A stretch of DNA of 64,000 bases from Streptomyces sp. CNQ-509. Lineage in GTDB: Bacteria > Actinomycetota > Actinomycetes > Streptomycetales > Streptomycetaceae. Below the pieces are notes generated by a model. The model did no database searches and was not told where the DNA came from. It worked only from the letters and a program-made list of their open reading frames with translations. The position numbers and the translations under genes were made by a program. The stretch lies in NCBI RefSeq assembly GCF_001011035.1, contig NZ_CP011492.1:3915501-3979500 (forward strand), written 5' to 3'. Positions 1-7,884 of the stretch are shown one piece after another; within the stretch, counting starts at the first letter, position 1, and each line of letters begins with the position of its first letter.

Positions 1-681
1 GCTCAGCCCCTTCGTGCCGGGCCCCGCGCCCTCCGGGCGGGCCAGCACGAAGTGCACGATGTTCTCCGACATGTCGTGCTCGCCGGAGGTGATGAAGCGC
101 TTCACGCCCTCGATGTGCCACGTGCCGTCCGGCTGCTCCAGCGCCTTCGCGCGCCCGGCGCCCACGTCGGAGCCGGCGTCCGGCTCGGTCAGCACCATCG
201 TCGAGCCCCAGCGCCGCTCGACCATCAGCCGCGCGGCCTTGCGCTGCTCCTCGGTGCCCTCGTCGTAGAGCACGCCCGCGAAGGCGGGACCCGAGGCGTA
301 CATCCACACGGCGGGGTTCGCGCCGAGGACCATCTCGGCGTACGCCCAGATCAGCGACGAGGGCGTCGCCGTGCCGCCGATCTCCTCGGGCAGGCCGAGG
401 CGCCACCACTCGGCGTCCATGTAGGTCTCGTACGACTTCCTGAAGGCCGCCGGGACGGGGGCGGTGCCGGTCTCCGGGTCGAAGACCGGCGGGTTGCGGT
501 CGCCGTCGGCGAAGGACTCGGCCAGGTCGTTCTCGGCCAGCCGGGCGATCTCCGTGAGCACGCTCCGCGCGGTCTCGGTGTCCATGTCCTCGAAGGGGCC
601 CGTGCCGTAGACGTCGCCGCGGCCCAGCACCTCGAAGAGGTTGAACTCGATGTCCCGGAGGTTCGACTTGTAGTGGCCCAT
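1..681 (-). CDS. Acyl-CoA dehydrogenase, N-terminal part (cut by window edge)
   Basis: The enzyme performs FAD-dependent alpha,beta-dehydrogenation of acyl-CoA, the first oxidation step of fatty-acid beta-oxidation, in the cytosol. The ATG at 679-681 opens a product beginning MGHYKSNLRD; 227 residues are present and the gene continues beyond base 1. Residues 165-174 read TEPDAGSDVG, the family signature near the flavin, followed by ITSGEHDMSEN, also conserved. The roughly 160 residues before the signature suggest the long (about 600-residue) FadE class rather than the 380-residue class. It is divergent from the SseB-like gene. A half-site GTCAGTAA lies upstream at 735-742 and matches one arm of the palindrome before the lipase gene at 47513. 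Family assignment is secure; the substrate is unknown. Confidence 0.9.
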   Translation of the reverse strand, partial: MGHYKSNLRDIEFNLFEVLGRGDVYGTGPFEDMDTETARSVLTEIARLAENDLAESFADGDRNPPVFDPETGTAPVPAAFRKSYETYMDAEWWRLGLPEEIGGTATPSSLIWAYAEMVLGANPAVWMYASGPAFAGVLYDEGTEEQRKAARLMVERRWGSTMVLTEPDAGSDVGAGRAKALEQPDGTWHIEGVKRFITSGEHDMSENIVHFVLARPEGAGPGTKGLS

Positions 682-761
682 GCGCAGGCTCCGTATCAGG
701 CATAAGGGATCAGCGACCTCCCATCATGCTACCCGTCAGTAATAAAACGCAACCCTCGTCT

Positions 762-788
762 TGTCACATCCCTCCGGGCGGCGGAGTC
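762..788 (+). promoter_or_regulatory. Weak candidate ECF-type promoter before the SseB-like gene
   Basis: TGTCACA at 762-768 is followed after 16 bases by AGTC at 785-788. The -35-like element is identical to the one at 57194-57200. The -10-like element is one base off the CGTC I recall for ECF41 promoters, so this is the weakest of four such sites in the window. Confidence 0.3.
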
Positions 789-827
789 CCCACCCGTACG
801 CCCCCCGGCGCGGCTAGGCTTGAATGC

Positions 828-1343
828 ATGTACGGCTACGACCAGTCCGCCGGTTACGGCGCCCCGCCGGGCCACCCCCAGGCGCCCCCGCAGGGGCACC
901 AGTACGCCGCGCCGCCCGGGCCGTACGACCAGCCCGCCCCCGGCTACGCCGAGCAGCCCCTCTATCCCGAGCCGTCCCAGCCCGCCCCGCCGTCGCTCGC
1001 CGACGCGGTGAAGGCGTTCACCGGCGGGGCCATCGGCTCCGAGGACTTCCAGCAGATCTTCGCCACCTCCAAGATCTACTGCCCCCGCGGCGACAACCCC
1101 GGCTTCCTCGCCCTGCACAACACCCAGCAGCCGGTGATCCCGCTCTTCAGCTCGCTGAAGGAGCTGCGGCGCTATGCCGGCCGGGAGTCGAAGTACTTCA
1201 CGGTCACCGGCGCGGAGGTCATCGACCTGCTGCCCACGGGGTACGGGTTCGTGCTCGACATCGAGGGCGACCACCGGATGGTCGTGGACGCGAAGGCGGT
1301 CGAGGAGATGGTCGACTTCGCGATGCGCCGCATGTACGGCTGA
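828..1343 (+). CDS. SseB-like N-terminal domain protein
   Basis: This is a 171-residue cytosolic protein of unknown biochemical role. The first 50 or so residues are low-complexity and rich in Gly, Tyr, Pro and Gln. The rest matches the SseB N-terminal domain pattern: a short helical segment with GSEDFQQIF, a strand with IPLFSSLKELRRYAG, then VIDLLPTGYGFVLDI and a C-terminal helix. The ATG at 828 is chosen because the open frame upstream has no family character and the Gly/Tyr-rich start is typical of streptomycete members. It is divergent from the acyl-CoA dehydrogenase gene. A perfect palindrome, CGGCTGTACAGCCG, lies 35 bases after the stop at 1378-1391. Confidence 0.75.
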   Translation: MYGYDQSAGYGAPPGHPQAPPQGHQYAAPPGPYDQPAPGYAEQPLYPEPSQPAPPSLADAVKAFTGGAIGSEDFQQIFATSKIYCPRGDNPGFLALHNTQQPVIPLFSSLKELRRYAGRESKYFTVTGAEVIDLLPTGYGFVLDIEGDHRMVVDAKAVEEMVDFAMRRMYG

Positions 1344-1647
1344 ACCCGCGCACCCGGTCCTCCGTGCAGAGGCGAACCGGCTGTACAGCCGTCGCCCCGC
1401 CGCCGCCCGCCGAGATCGCCCCGGTGGCGGCCGGGCCGCGACGCGACCAGCGCAGACGTGCACCGGCTGTACTGCGATGGTGTGCACACGCGGCCCCGGT
1501 ACCACCAGACCCGACGTGGTGCCCGGTCTGTGGCGCAATGACGGACAATGTCCGGGTAGCTGACTATCATGGCGAACACAGCGCGCCTGGGATGTGCGAT
1601 TCCGTCCATGGTCCTCGCGTGTACGCGCTGGTGGAGGCGAAGCAGCG
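1344..1647. other. 304-bp gene-free stretch before the SpoIIE-type gene
   Basis: No convincing coding frame is visible. It holds the 14-bp perfect palindrome at 1378-1391 and an 11-base direct repeat (ACCGGCTGTAC) at 1376-1386 and 1462-1472. A plausible vegetative promoter is CGGACA at 1542-1547, a 17-base spacer, and TATCAT at 1565-1570, about 80 bases before the next gene's start. Confidence 0.4.
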
Positions 1648-4647
1648 ATGCACTCCGAGTCCGGGCGGGGTGGCAGACCCGGCGAGACGCCCGGCGCGGC
1701 GATGGACGATGACCTGCGACTGGGGTGGGTGGCCGGTCTGCCCGCCGATGCCGACGTGACCAGGGTTTTGGGGCTGGCTCTGCCGCATGCGGTCGCCGGA
1801 GCGGCCGGCCTGGGCGGACTGGTCCACCTATCCGGTCGTGAGCCGGGCACGCTCGACCTGGCCGCGGTCATCGGCCTGCCCCCGGACCTGACCGGTGCGT
1901 GGGACCATCTCGGCGACGCGGCCACGCCCGGGCTCGCCCCGGCCCGCGCGATCGCCACCGGGCGCCCCGTCTGGTCACAGGCTCGCCCCCCTACCCCGGA
2001 CAGAACGCAGGGGCACCCGCGGGGTGTGCTGTCCGTGCCTCTCAGGGCCGGTGGCGACGTGATCGGCGCCCTGTCCGTCCTGGCCGACCGTGAGCCGCCG
2101 CGGGACCGCGTCCACTACCTGGGCCAGGTGGCCGCCCTGGTCGGGGACCGGCTGGCCAGCGCCCGGCGCTGGCGCAGCAGCGGAACTCATCCGTGGTGGG
2201 AGATCGGCACCGACGAGATCCCCGCCGAGCACCGGCTGATGCGTGCGGTGCGGGCCGGCCGCTGGTCCTGGGACCTGAGCACGGGACTGCTCGACACGGA
2301 CGAGGTCGCGGAATCGCTCCTCGTCAAGGCCGGAATCGATCGGTATGACTGGGATCACCACATCCTCACGTGGCTGGCTCACATCTATCCCGCTGACCGG
2401 GGCCAGGTCGAGCAGGAGATCACGCGTTCCCGGCGTGAGGACTCGGCATATGTGGTGGAGTACCGCGTGCAGGACTCCGCCGGTCGGCTCTCGTGGCTGC
2501 TGGTCTGCGGCTGGTGGGAGCACGACGACACCGGGCGGCTCGTCCGTATGGTCGGCTACACCTGGGACGTCACTGACCGCCGCAGCTCGGAGGCGTGGCT
2601 GGCCGGACTCACCGACTCCTACCCGCTGCCCACCTACGTGATCGCCCCTGACGACCACGTGACCTGGTGCAACGCGGTCGCACGCGAGGTGGCGGCCCTG
2701 CGGCAGGTCGAGATCGTGGGCCGTGTCCCGTGGGAGGTGTTTCCCGAGCTTCGCGAACAGGGAGTGCCGGACGTCCTGGCCGCTGCCCGGGCCGCTCCGG
2801 GCCGCCCCGCCAGCAAGACCGTGACTTCCTGGGAGGCGTTCCGCGGCGATTCCGGCGGGCTCGGGCACTACGAGGTAAACGCCGTCGGCATCACCGACTA
2901 TGTGGTCGTCACGCTCACCGATGTGACGGACAAGGCGGAGGCTGCCGAGGCGGCGGCCGAGCGCCGCGAGCGCCTGACCGGTCTCAACGCGGCGTTGATC
3001 CAGGCGTGCACCCCGCGGCACGTCGTGGACGCCGTCCTCACCCACGTGGTACCCCTGCTCTCCGCCGACAGCGCGTTGATCCATGACCTGACCGGGCCGG
3101 AACCGCAGGTCGCCGGCTCGCGCGGATGTTCGCCGGAGCTCCTGCGCCAGGTCGCCATGCTCAGTTGGCAGGAGCGCATGGAGGCCCGCGCCGTCGCCTC
3201 CGCGCAGATCCAGTTGGTGAAGTCCGTCGGCGAGCTCGCCGAGCGGTGGCCGCACCTGGTGCCGCTCGCCCGCATGGGCCGAGGCCAGGCCTGGGCGATC
3301 GTGCCGCTGGTGACGGCGGACGCGCAGGTCGGCAGTGTGGTCCTGGGCTGGCACACCCCCCGCGTCTTCGACGGGGAGGCGGAGGCCCTGCTGGGCACCG
3401 TCGCGGTGGCCGTCGCGGCGGCCTTCGCGCGGGCCGCTGAATTCCGGGAAGCCCAGCAGCGGGCCGAGCGGTTGCAACACGAGCTGATGCCGGGCCGGCT
3501 GCCCGCGCTCACCGCGGCGTCCGCGGCCGCGCAGTACCGCACCGCCAGTACGGCGGGCATCGGCGGCGACTGGTACGACGCCATCGCCCTGCCCGGCGGC
3601 CGCACCCTGGCCGTCGTCGGTGACGTCGCCGGCGACGGTATCGACGAGCCGGTCGTGATGGGCATCCTCCGTCAGGCCATTGCGGCCATCGCGGCCATGG
3701 ATCTCGTGCCCGACGAGTTGCTCGCCTACGCCAACGACGTCACGCTGAGGCTGGGGAGCGTGCAGGCCACGGTCCTGCTCGCCCTGTACGACCCGGCAAC
3801 CGGCGTCCTGTCCCTGACCAGCTCCGGACACCCGCCTCCGCTGATGATGGCGCCCGGCCGGCCGCCGGCCGTTCTGGACATGCCCATCGGCAAGCCGTTG
3901 GGGCTGCCGCACGTGCCGCCGGAGGTGGCCGAGGTCACCGTGCCCGACGGGACGCTTCTCACCCTGTACACGGATGGGCTGCTCGGTCTGGACGACCCGG
4001 ATCCGGCACGGCTGGCGGAGGTGATCACCCGCCATGCCGTCTCGACCCCCCTGCCGTCGGATCCGGCCCGGCGCGCGCCGTGGCTGGACGACCTGTGCCA
4101 CGCCGCGATGGCCACGCTGCTCCCCGAGAGCCGTCCGGATGATGCCGCCCTGCTGGCGCTGACGCTCGGCCGTATCCCGGCCGACCACATCGCCACGTGG
4201 GACATGCCGCGCATCCCGGAGTCCGCGCAGACCGCCCGCGCGACGGTCAGCGACCGACTGCAGCGCTGGGGCCTGGACGCCCTGGTCTGGCCCGCCGACC
4301 AAGTGGTCAGCGAACTGGTCGGCAACGCGGTCCGCCACGCCGTCGGCATCGGCGTCAGCGCGGCTCACGCTGCCGTCGGCGACATCCGCGTACGGCTCCT
4401 CCGCCTGGTGGATCAGCTGGTGATCGAGGTGTACGACGGGTCCAAGGCGGCACCCTACGTCCGTCACCCCTCGTACGATCAGGAGTTCGGTCGCGGGCTG
4501 CCGATCGTGTCGGTCCTGGCGCACCGCTGGGGCACCCGCCGCGTCGGCACGGACGAACCGGACGACGCCGACCCCACGACGCCGAGCAAATGCGTCTGGG
4601 CGGCGTTGTCCCTGACAGAGGAACGCGACGATCAAGTGTTCCTGTGA
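1648..4647 (+). CDS. Multidomain GAF/PAS SpoIIE-type phosphatase with ATPase domain
   Basis: This is a 999-residue cytosolic signalling protein. In order it has a GAF-like region (about 30-175), two PAS-like regions (about 200-310 and 320-425), a second GAF (about 445-605), a SpoIIE/PP2C phosphatase (about 620-845, with IGGDWYD and GDVAGDG), and an anti-sigma-type HATPase (about 865-995, with SELVGNAVRH and FGRGLPIV). Such proteins usually dephosphorylate anti-sigma-factor antagonists, and the ATPase may phosphorylate them. The usual GDVxGHG is GDVAGDG here, a change near the metal site. The ATG at 1648 has GGAGG at 1633-1637; an upstream in-frame start at 1594 lacks a ribosome site. It is monocistronic. 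The signal sensed is unknown. Confidence 0.85.
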   Translation: MHSESGRGGRPGETPGAAMDDDLRLGWVAGLPADADVTRVLGLALPHAVAGAAGLGGLVHLSGREPGTLDLAAVIGLPPDLTGAWDHLGDAATPGLAPARAIATGRPVWSQARPPTPDRTQGHPRGVLSVPLRAGGDVIGALSVLADREPPRDRVHYLGQVAALVGDRLASARRWRSSGTHPWWEIGTDEIPAEHRLMRAVRAGRWSWDLSTGLLDTDEVAESLLVKAGIDRYDWDHHILTWLAHIYPADRGQVEQEITRSRREDSAYVVEYRVQDSAGRLSWLLVCGWWEHDDTGRLVRMVGYTWDVTDRRSSEAWLAGLTDSYPLPTYVIAPDDHVTWCNAVAREVAALRQVEIVGRVPWEVFPELREQGVPDVLAAARAAPGRPASKTVTSWEAFRGDSGGLGHYEVNAVGITDYVVVTLTDVTDKAEAAEAAAERRERLTGLNAALIQACTPRHVVDAVLTHVVPLLSADSALIHDLTGPEPQVAGSRGCSPELLRQVAMLSWQERMEARAVASAQIQLVKSVGELAERWPHLVPLARMGRGQAWAIVPLVTADAQVGSVVLGWHTPRVFDGEAEALLGTVAVAVAAAFARAAEFREAQQRAERLQHELMPGRLPALTAASAAAQYRTASTAGIGGDWYDAIALPGGRTLAVVGDVAGDGIDEPVVMGILRQAIAAIAAMDLVPDELLAYANDVTLRLGSVQATVLLALYDPATGVLSLTSSGHPPPLMMAPGRPPAVLDMPIGKPLGLPHVPPEVAEVTVPDGTLLTLYTDGLLGLDDPDPARLAEVITRHAVSTPLPSDPARRAPWLDDLCHAAMATLLPESRPDDAALLALTLGRIPADHIATWDMPRIPESAQTARATVSDRLQRWGLDALVWPADQVVSELVGNAVRHAVGIGVSAAHAAVGDIRVRLLRLVDQLVIEVYDGSKAAPYVRHPSYDQEFGRGLPIVSVLAHRWGTRRVGTDEPDDADPTTPSKCVWAALSLTEERDDQVFL

Positions 4648-4735
4648 ACGGCACGGCCTACCCCGCGGCTGGTACCTGCCGGGCCCGTCCACAGGATGCG
4701 GACGGCGACGACCGGGCGCGCCCCGCGGCGATGCG

Positions 4736-5425
4736 TCACTCCACCGGATCGCCGTCCGGCGAGACGCCGGCGAGCTTGTCGGGGTTGGTGACGATGTAGA
4801 CGTCCGACACCTGGTCGCCTTCCGGGGTGAGGTCCATCACCATGACGACGTACGGCGAGTCTCCGCGGAAGACCACCGCCGCGGCGTCCCCGCCTACGGT
4901 GCGGTACTCCACGTCCAAGTCCTCCCGGCGGCCGCGGTGCGTGCCGTAGTGCGCCAGCATCTGCGCGGCCCGGTCGCGGCCGTGGACGGGGCGCAGGCCC
5001 GCCCCGCGTACCTTGCCGCCGCCGTCGGTCCACACGGTTACCTCCGGGGCCAGGATCTGCATGAGCTGATCCACGTCGCCGCCCAGAGCCGCCTCGACGA
5101 AGCGTTCCGTGACCTCTTGCTGCACGCGCGGGTGCGTGTCGTAGCGTGGCCGGCGGGCATGGACGTGCGAGCGCGCCCGGCGGGCGATCTGCCGTACGGC
5201 GGCCGGGCTGCGTTCGATGGCCTCGGCGATCTCGGTGTGGGCGTAGCCGAACACCTCGTTCAGGACGAACACCGCACGCTCCAGCGGGGTGAGCGTCTCC
5301 AGTACCACCAGCAGGGCCATCGACACCGACTCGGTGCGCACGGCCTGCTCGGCGCCGTCCGCGGCCTGGGGTGCCGCCGCTTCCACGGCCGGGTCCAGCA
5401 GCGGCTCGGGCAGCCACGGCCCTAC
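4736..5425 (-). pseudogene. 5'-truncated ECF41-type sigma factor
   Basis: About 229 codons remain of a sigma factor of the ECF41/SigJ type. They cover the linker beginning GPWLPEPLLDP, region 4 (PLERAVFVLNEVFGYAHTE, then IERSPAAVRQIARRARSHV), and the complete C-terminal SnoaL-like domain ending NPDKLAGVSPDGDPVE. Region 2, which binds core RNA polymerase and the -10 element, is absent. Beyond 5425 the frame enters DNA that codes for an MFS transporter on the other strand. The intact relative at 63217 has the equivalent linker YVGPWLPEPL, which locates the break. It therefore cannot work as a sigma factor unless the join is an assembly error. Confidence 0.8.
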
Positions 5426-6223
5426 GGCTTCAGCCCGCTCAAAGCCGGTCTCGTGCTGCTGCCGATGGCGCTCGGCTCGATCGTCACCGCCGGGCCCGCG
5501 GGCGCCTTCGCCGACCGGATCGGTGGCAAGTACATCCTCATGACCGGGCTGCTGGCCTGGGGTGCCGGGCTGTTGTGGGTGGTGTCCGCGGCCGAGCCCG
5601 GCGCGAGCTGGACGACGGTGGCGCCGGGGCTGGGACTCATCGGGCTGGGGGCGGGATGCACGTTCGCGCCCATGGCCACCGAGGTGATGCGCAACGTGCC
5701 CGCCGAGCAGACGGGCGCCGCCTCCGGGCTGAACAACTCGCTGCGGCAGGTCGGCTCTGTGCTGGCCGGCGCCGTGATCGGTGCTGTGCTGCAGACGCAG
5801 ATCGCCTCCTCCCTGACCGAGGAGGCGCGCCGGCAGGCCACCGCGCTGCCCGAGGAGTACCGGGACGGCTTCGTCGCCGGCTTCGCCGACTCCGGATCGG
5901 CGGGAATGGATGTCGGAGCCACGCAGAACGCCGCCGCCGACCTGCCGGCCGACACGCCGGACGCGGTGGCGACACGGATGCAGGAGTTGGGCGGGCAGGT
6001 CTTCGGCCAGGGCTTCGTGGACGCGATGGGGCCGACGATCGGCGTCTCGGTCGCGGTGCTGGCAGCGGGGGCGGTGGCCTGCCTCGCCGTCAAGCGCCAC
6101 GTCGGTCCGTCCCCGGCCGGCCACGGGCTGCCCGCCGCAGACGACATTCCCGGCGCCGAGGCGGCCACCGGCACGGGCGCCGGAACGGGATCCGGGCCCG
6201 TGGCCGCCGCCGACCACGCCTGA
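5420..6223 (+). pseudogene. 5'-truncated MFS (DHA2-type) drug exporter
   Basis: The coding sequence begins abruptly within YGFSPLKAGLVLLPMA, a motif from the middle of 14-helix DHA2 exporters. It continues for 267 codons through several membrane helices, GLGAGCTFAPMATEVM, and the NVPAEQTGAASGLNNSLRQVG motif typical of the C-terminal half. The stop is at 6221-6223. No start codon with a ribosome site exists at the 5' end, because the preceding bases belong to the opposite-strand sigma remnant. Roughly the first half of the protein, including the N-terminal proton-coupling motifs, is missing, so transport activity is not expected. Confidence 0.8.
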
Positions 6224-6484
6224 GAGGGGGAAGGAAGCCACCGCCGTGGCCGGCGGGGTGCGCCTGCGCACCGACTGCGCCGTGCACGCCGCGCACGCCG
6301 GCCTTCCGCCGCGATCTGAACCGGCTGAAGGCGGCCGTGCTCGCCCTGCTCCCGCCGGCCGCCTGCTCCCGCCGGCCGCGAGACCCGGGCCACATCCGCT
6401 GCCCAGGCGTCACGCCGGGCTACCCGGCCCGCCTCTCGGATGCAAGCCCGTACGACGGGACGACCCGAACGACCGAGGAACACC

Positions 6485-7618
6485 GTGAATCAAGAACAGC
6501 CAGCCGCCGGTCCCGCAGACTCCGCGGACACCACCGGCGCCCCCTCCCCTACGGCCCGCCGCGCCTTCGTCGCCGGCGCGGCCGTGCTGGGCGGCACGGC
6601 CCTGCTGGGCGGCGCGCCGGGGGCGTTGGCCACCGGGCAGCGAGGGCCGGGCCCCGTTGCCGTCGGAGCCGTCCTGCGTACACCCGACGAACGGTTCGAG
6701 GGCCTGCCCGACTACCCGTTCCGCCCGAACTACGTCACCCTCGACGCGAACGACGGCGCCGGCAGCCGGCTGCGCGTCCACTACGTGGACGAGCGGCCCG
6801 CCGATCCGGCCGCCGCCTCCGGGGAGACCATCCTGCTCCTCCACGGCAACCCCTCCTGGAGCTACCTCTACCGGCACGTCATCCCGCCGCTGGTCGCCGC
6901 GGGACACCGCTGCGTGGCGGTCGACCTGGTCGGCTTCGGCAAATCCGACAAGCTTGCGAACCGCTTCGCCTACACCTACGACAGCCACCTCGACTGGCTG
7001 CGCCACATCGTCTTCGACCGACTCGGCCTGCGCGACGTGACCATGGTCTGCCACGACTGGGGCGGCCTGCTCGGCCTGCTCCTGCTCGCGGCACACCCGC
7101 ATCGCTTCCGCCGCGTGGTCGCCTCGAACACGGGGCTGGAGGAGGGCGGCAGGGACCTCGGCCCGGGCTGGCAGTACCTGGCCACCTGGCTGCAGTACAC
7201 CCAGCGCACCGAGCATTTCAGGCCCGGCGACGTCGTCCAGGACTTCACCGCCACAGACCTCACCCCTGAGATCACGGCGGCCTACGACGCGCCGTTCCCC
7301 ACCGACCCGCACCTCCACGGCGTGCGCCGCTGGGCGGTGCTCATCCCCGTCACCGCCGACGACGAGGCCAACCCGGTGATCCGCGACGCGTGGCGGAGGC
7401 TGGAGAAGCTGCGTATCCCCTTCATGTGCCTGTTCGGCGAGCTGGACCACGTCACCCGGGGCGACCACACGGCGCTCAGCAGCCGCATCCCCGGCGCGCG
7501 GGGGATGCCCCACACCGTCCTGGCAGGCGCCGCCCACTTCCTCCAGGAGGACAGGGCGCCGCAGTTCGCCGCCGCCGTGGACGACTTCATCCGCTACACG
7601 GCCAAGCGCAACGGGTAG
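6485..7618 (+). CDS. Haloalkane dehalogenase-type alpha/beta hydrolase with Tat-type signal
   Basis: This is a 377-residue protein of the haloalkane dehalogenase family, which hydrolyses carbon-halogen bonds via an Asp nucleophile. Visible elements are the HGNPSWSY motif with halide-binding Asn122, the nucleophile motif HDWGG (Asp191, Trp192), a late-strand acid in FGELDHVTRG and the catalytic His in GAAHFLQED. The acid after the seventh strand fits subfamily I. Residues 20-50 contain ARRAF and a hydrophobic Ala/Gly stretch, suggesting Tat export or anchoring, unusual for this mostly cytosolic family. The GTG at 6485 follows GAGG at 6475-6478. The nearest upstream DNA is the broken MFS gene. 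An epoxide hydrolase is less likely because Trp follows the nucleophile. Substrate unknown. Confidence 0.8.
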   Translation: MNQEQPAAGPADSADTTGAPSPTARRAFVAGAAVLGGTALLGGAPGALATGQRGPGPVAVGAVLRTPDERFEGLPDYPFRPNYVTLDANDGAGSRLRVHYVDERPADPAAASGETILLLHGNPSWSYLYRHVIPPLVAAGHRCVAVDLVGFGKSDKLANRFAYTYDSHLDWLRHIVFDRLGLRDVTMVCHDWGGLLGLLLLAAHPHRFRRVVASNTGLEEGGRDLGPGWQYLATWLQYTQRTEHFRPGDVVQDFTATDLTPEITAAYDAPFPTDPHLHGVRRWAVLIPVTADDEANPVIRDAWRRLEKLRIPFMCLFGELDHVTRGDHTALSSRIPGARGMPHTVLAGAAHFLQEDRAPQFAAAVDDFIRYTAKRNG

Positions 7619-7884
7619 CCGGCCGCCGTGCGGCGTGGGCAGGACGATGCGCTCCCGCCCGCGCCGGTACCGGCACCGCTGCCGGCCCGGTCCGCGGTGC
7701 CGGCCGTCGCACCGGAGCACTGGCCGGACAGCGCGTCGACGGCTTCCGGATCGCCCTCCGGCGCCGCGCCCCGGGCGAGCGGGTGAGGGCGGCCGGGGCA
7801 GCCGGGCAGACGGTGGGAGCACCGGTCACCCGGGTGTTCTCCGCCGCCGAGCACGTCTGAGTCCCGTCGCCCGGCCGTACCGCG

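Noticed and set aside
7729..7860. Short coding-like tail (ending RVFSAAEHV) between dehalogenase and SpoIIE-type gene
   Set aside because: No start, no ribosome site and no recognisable family; may be a remnant but cannot be supported.
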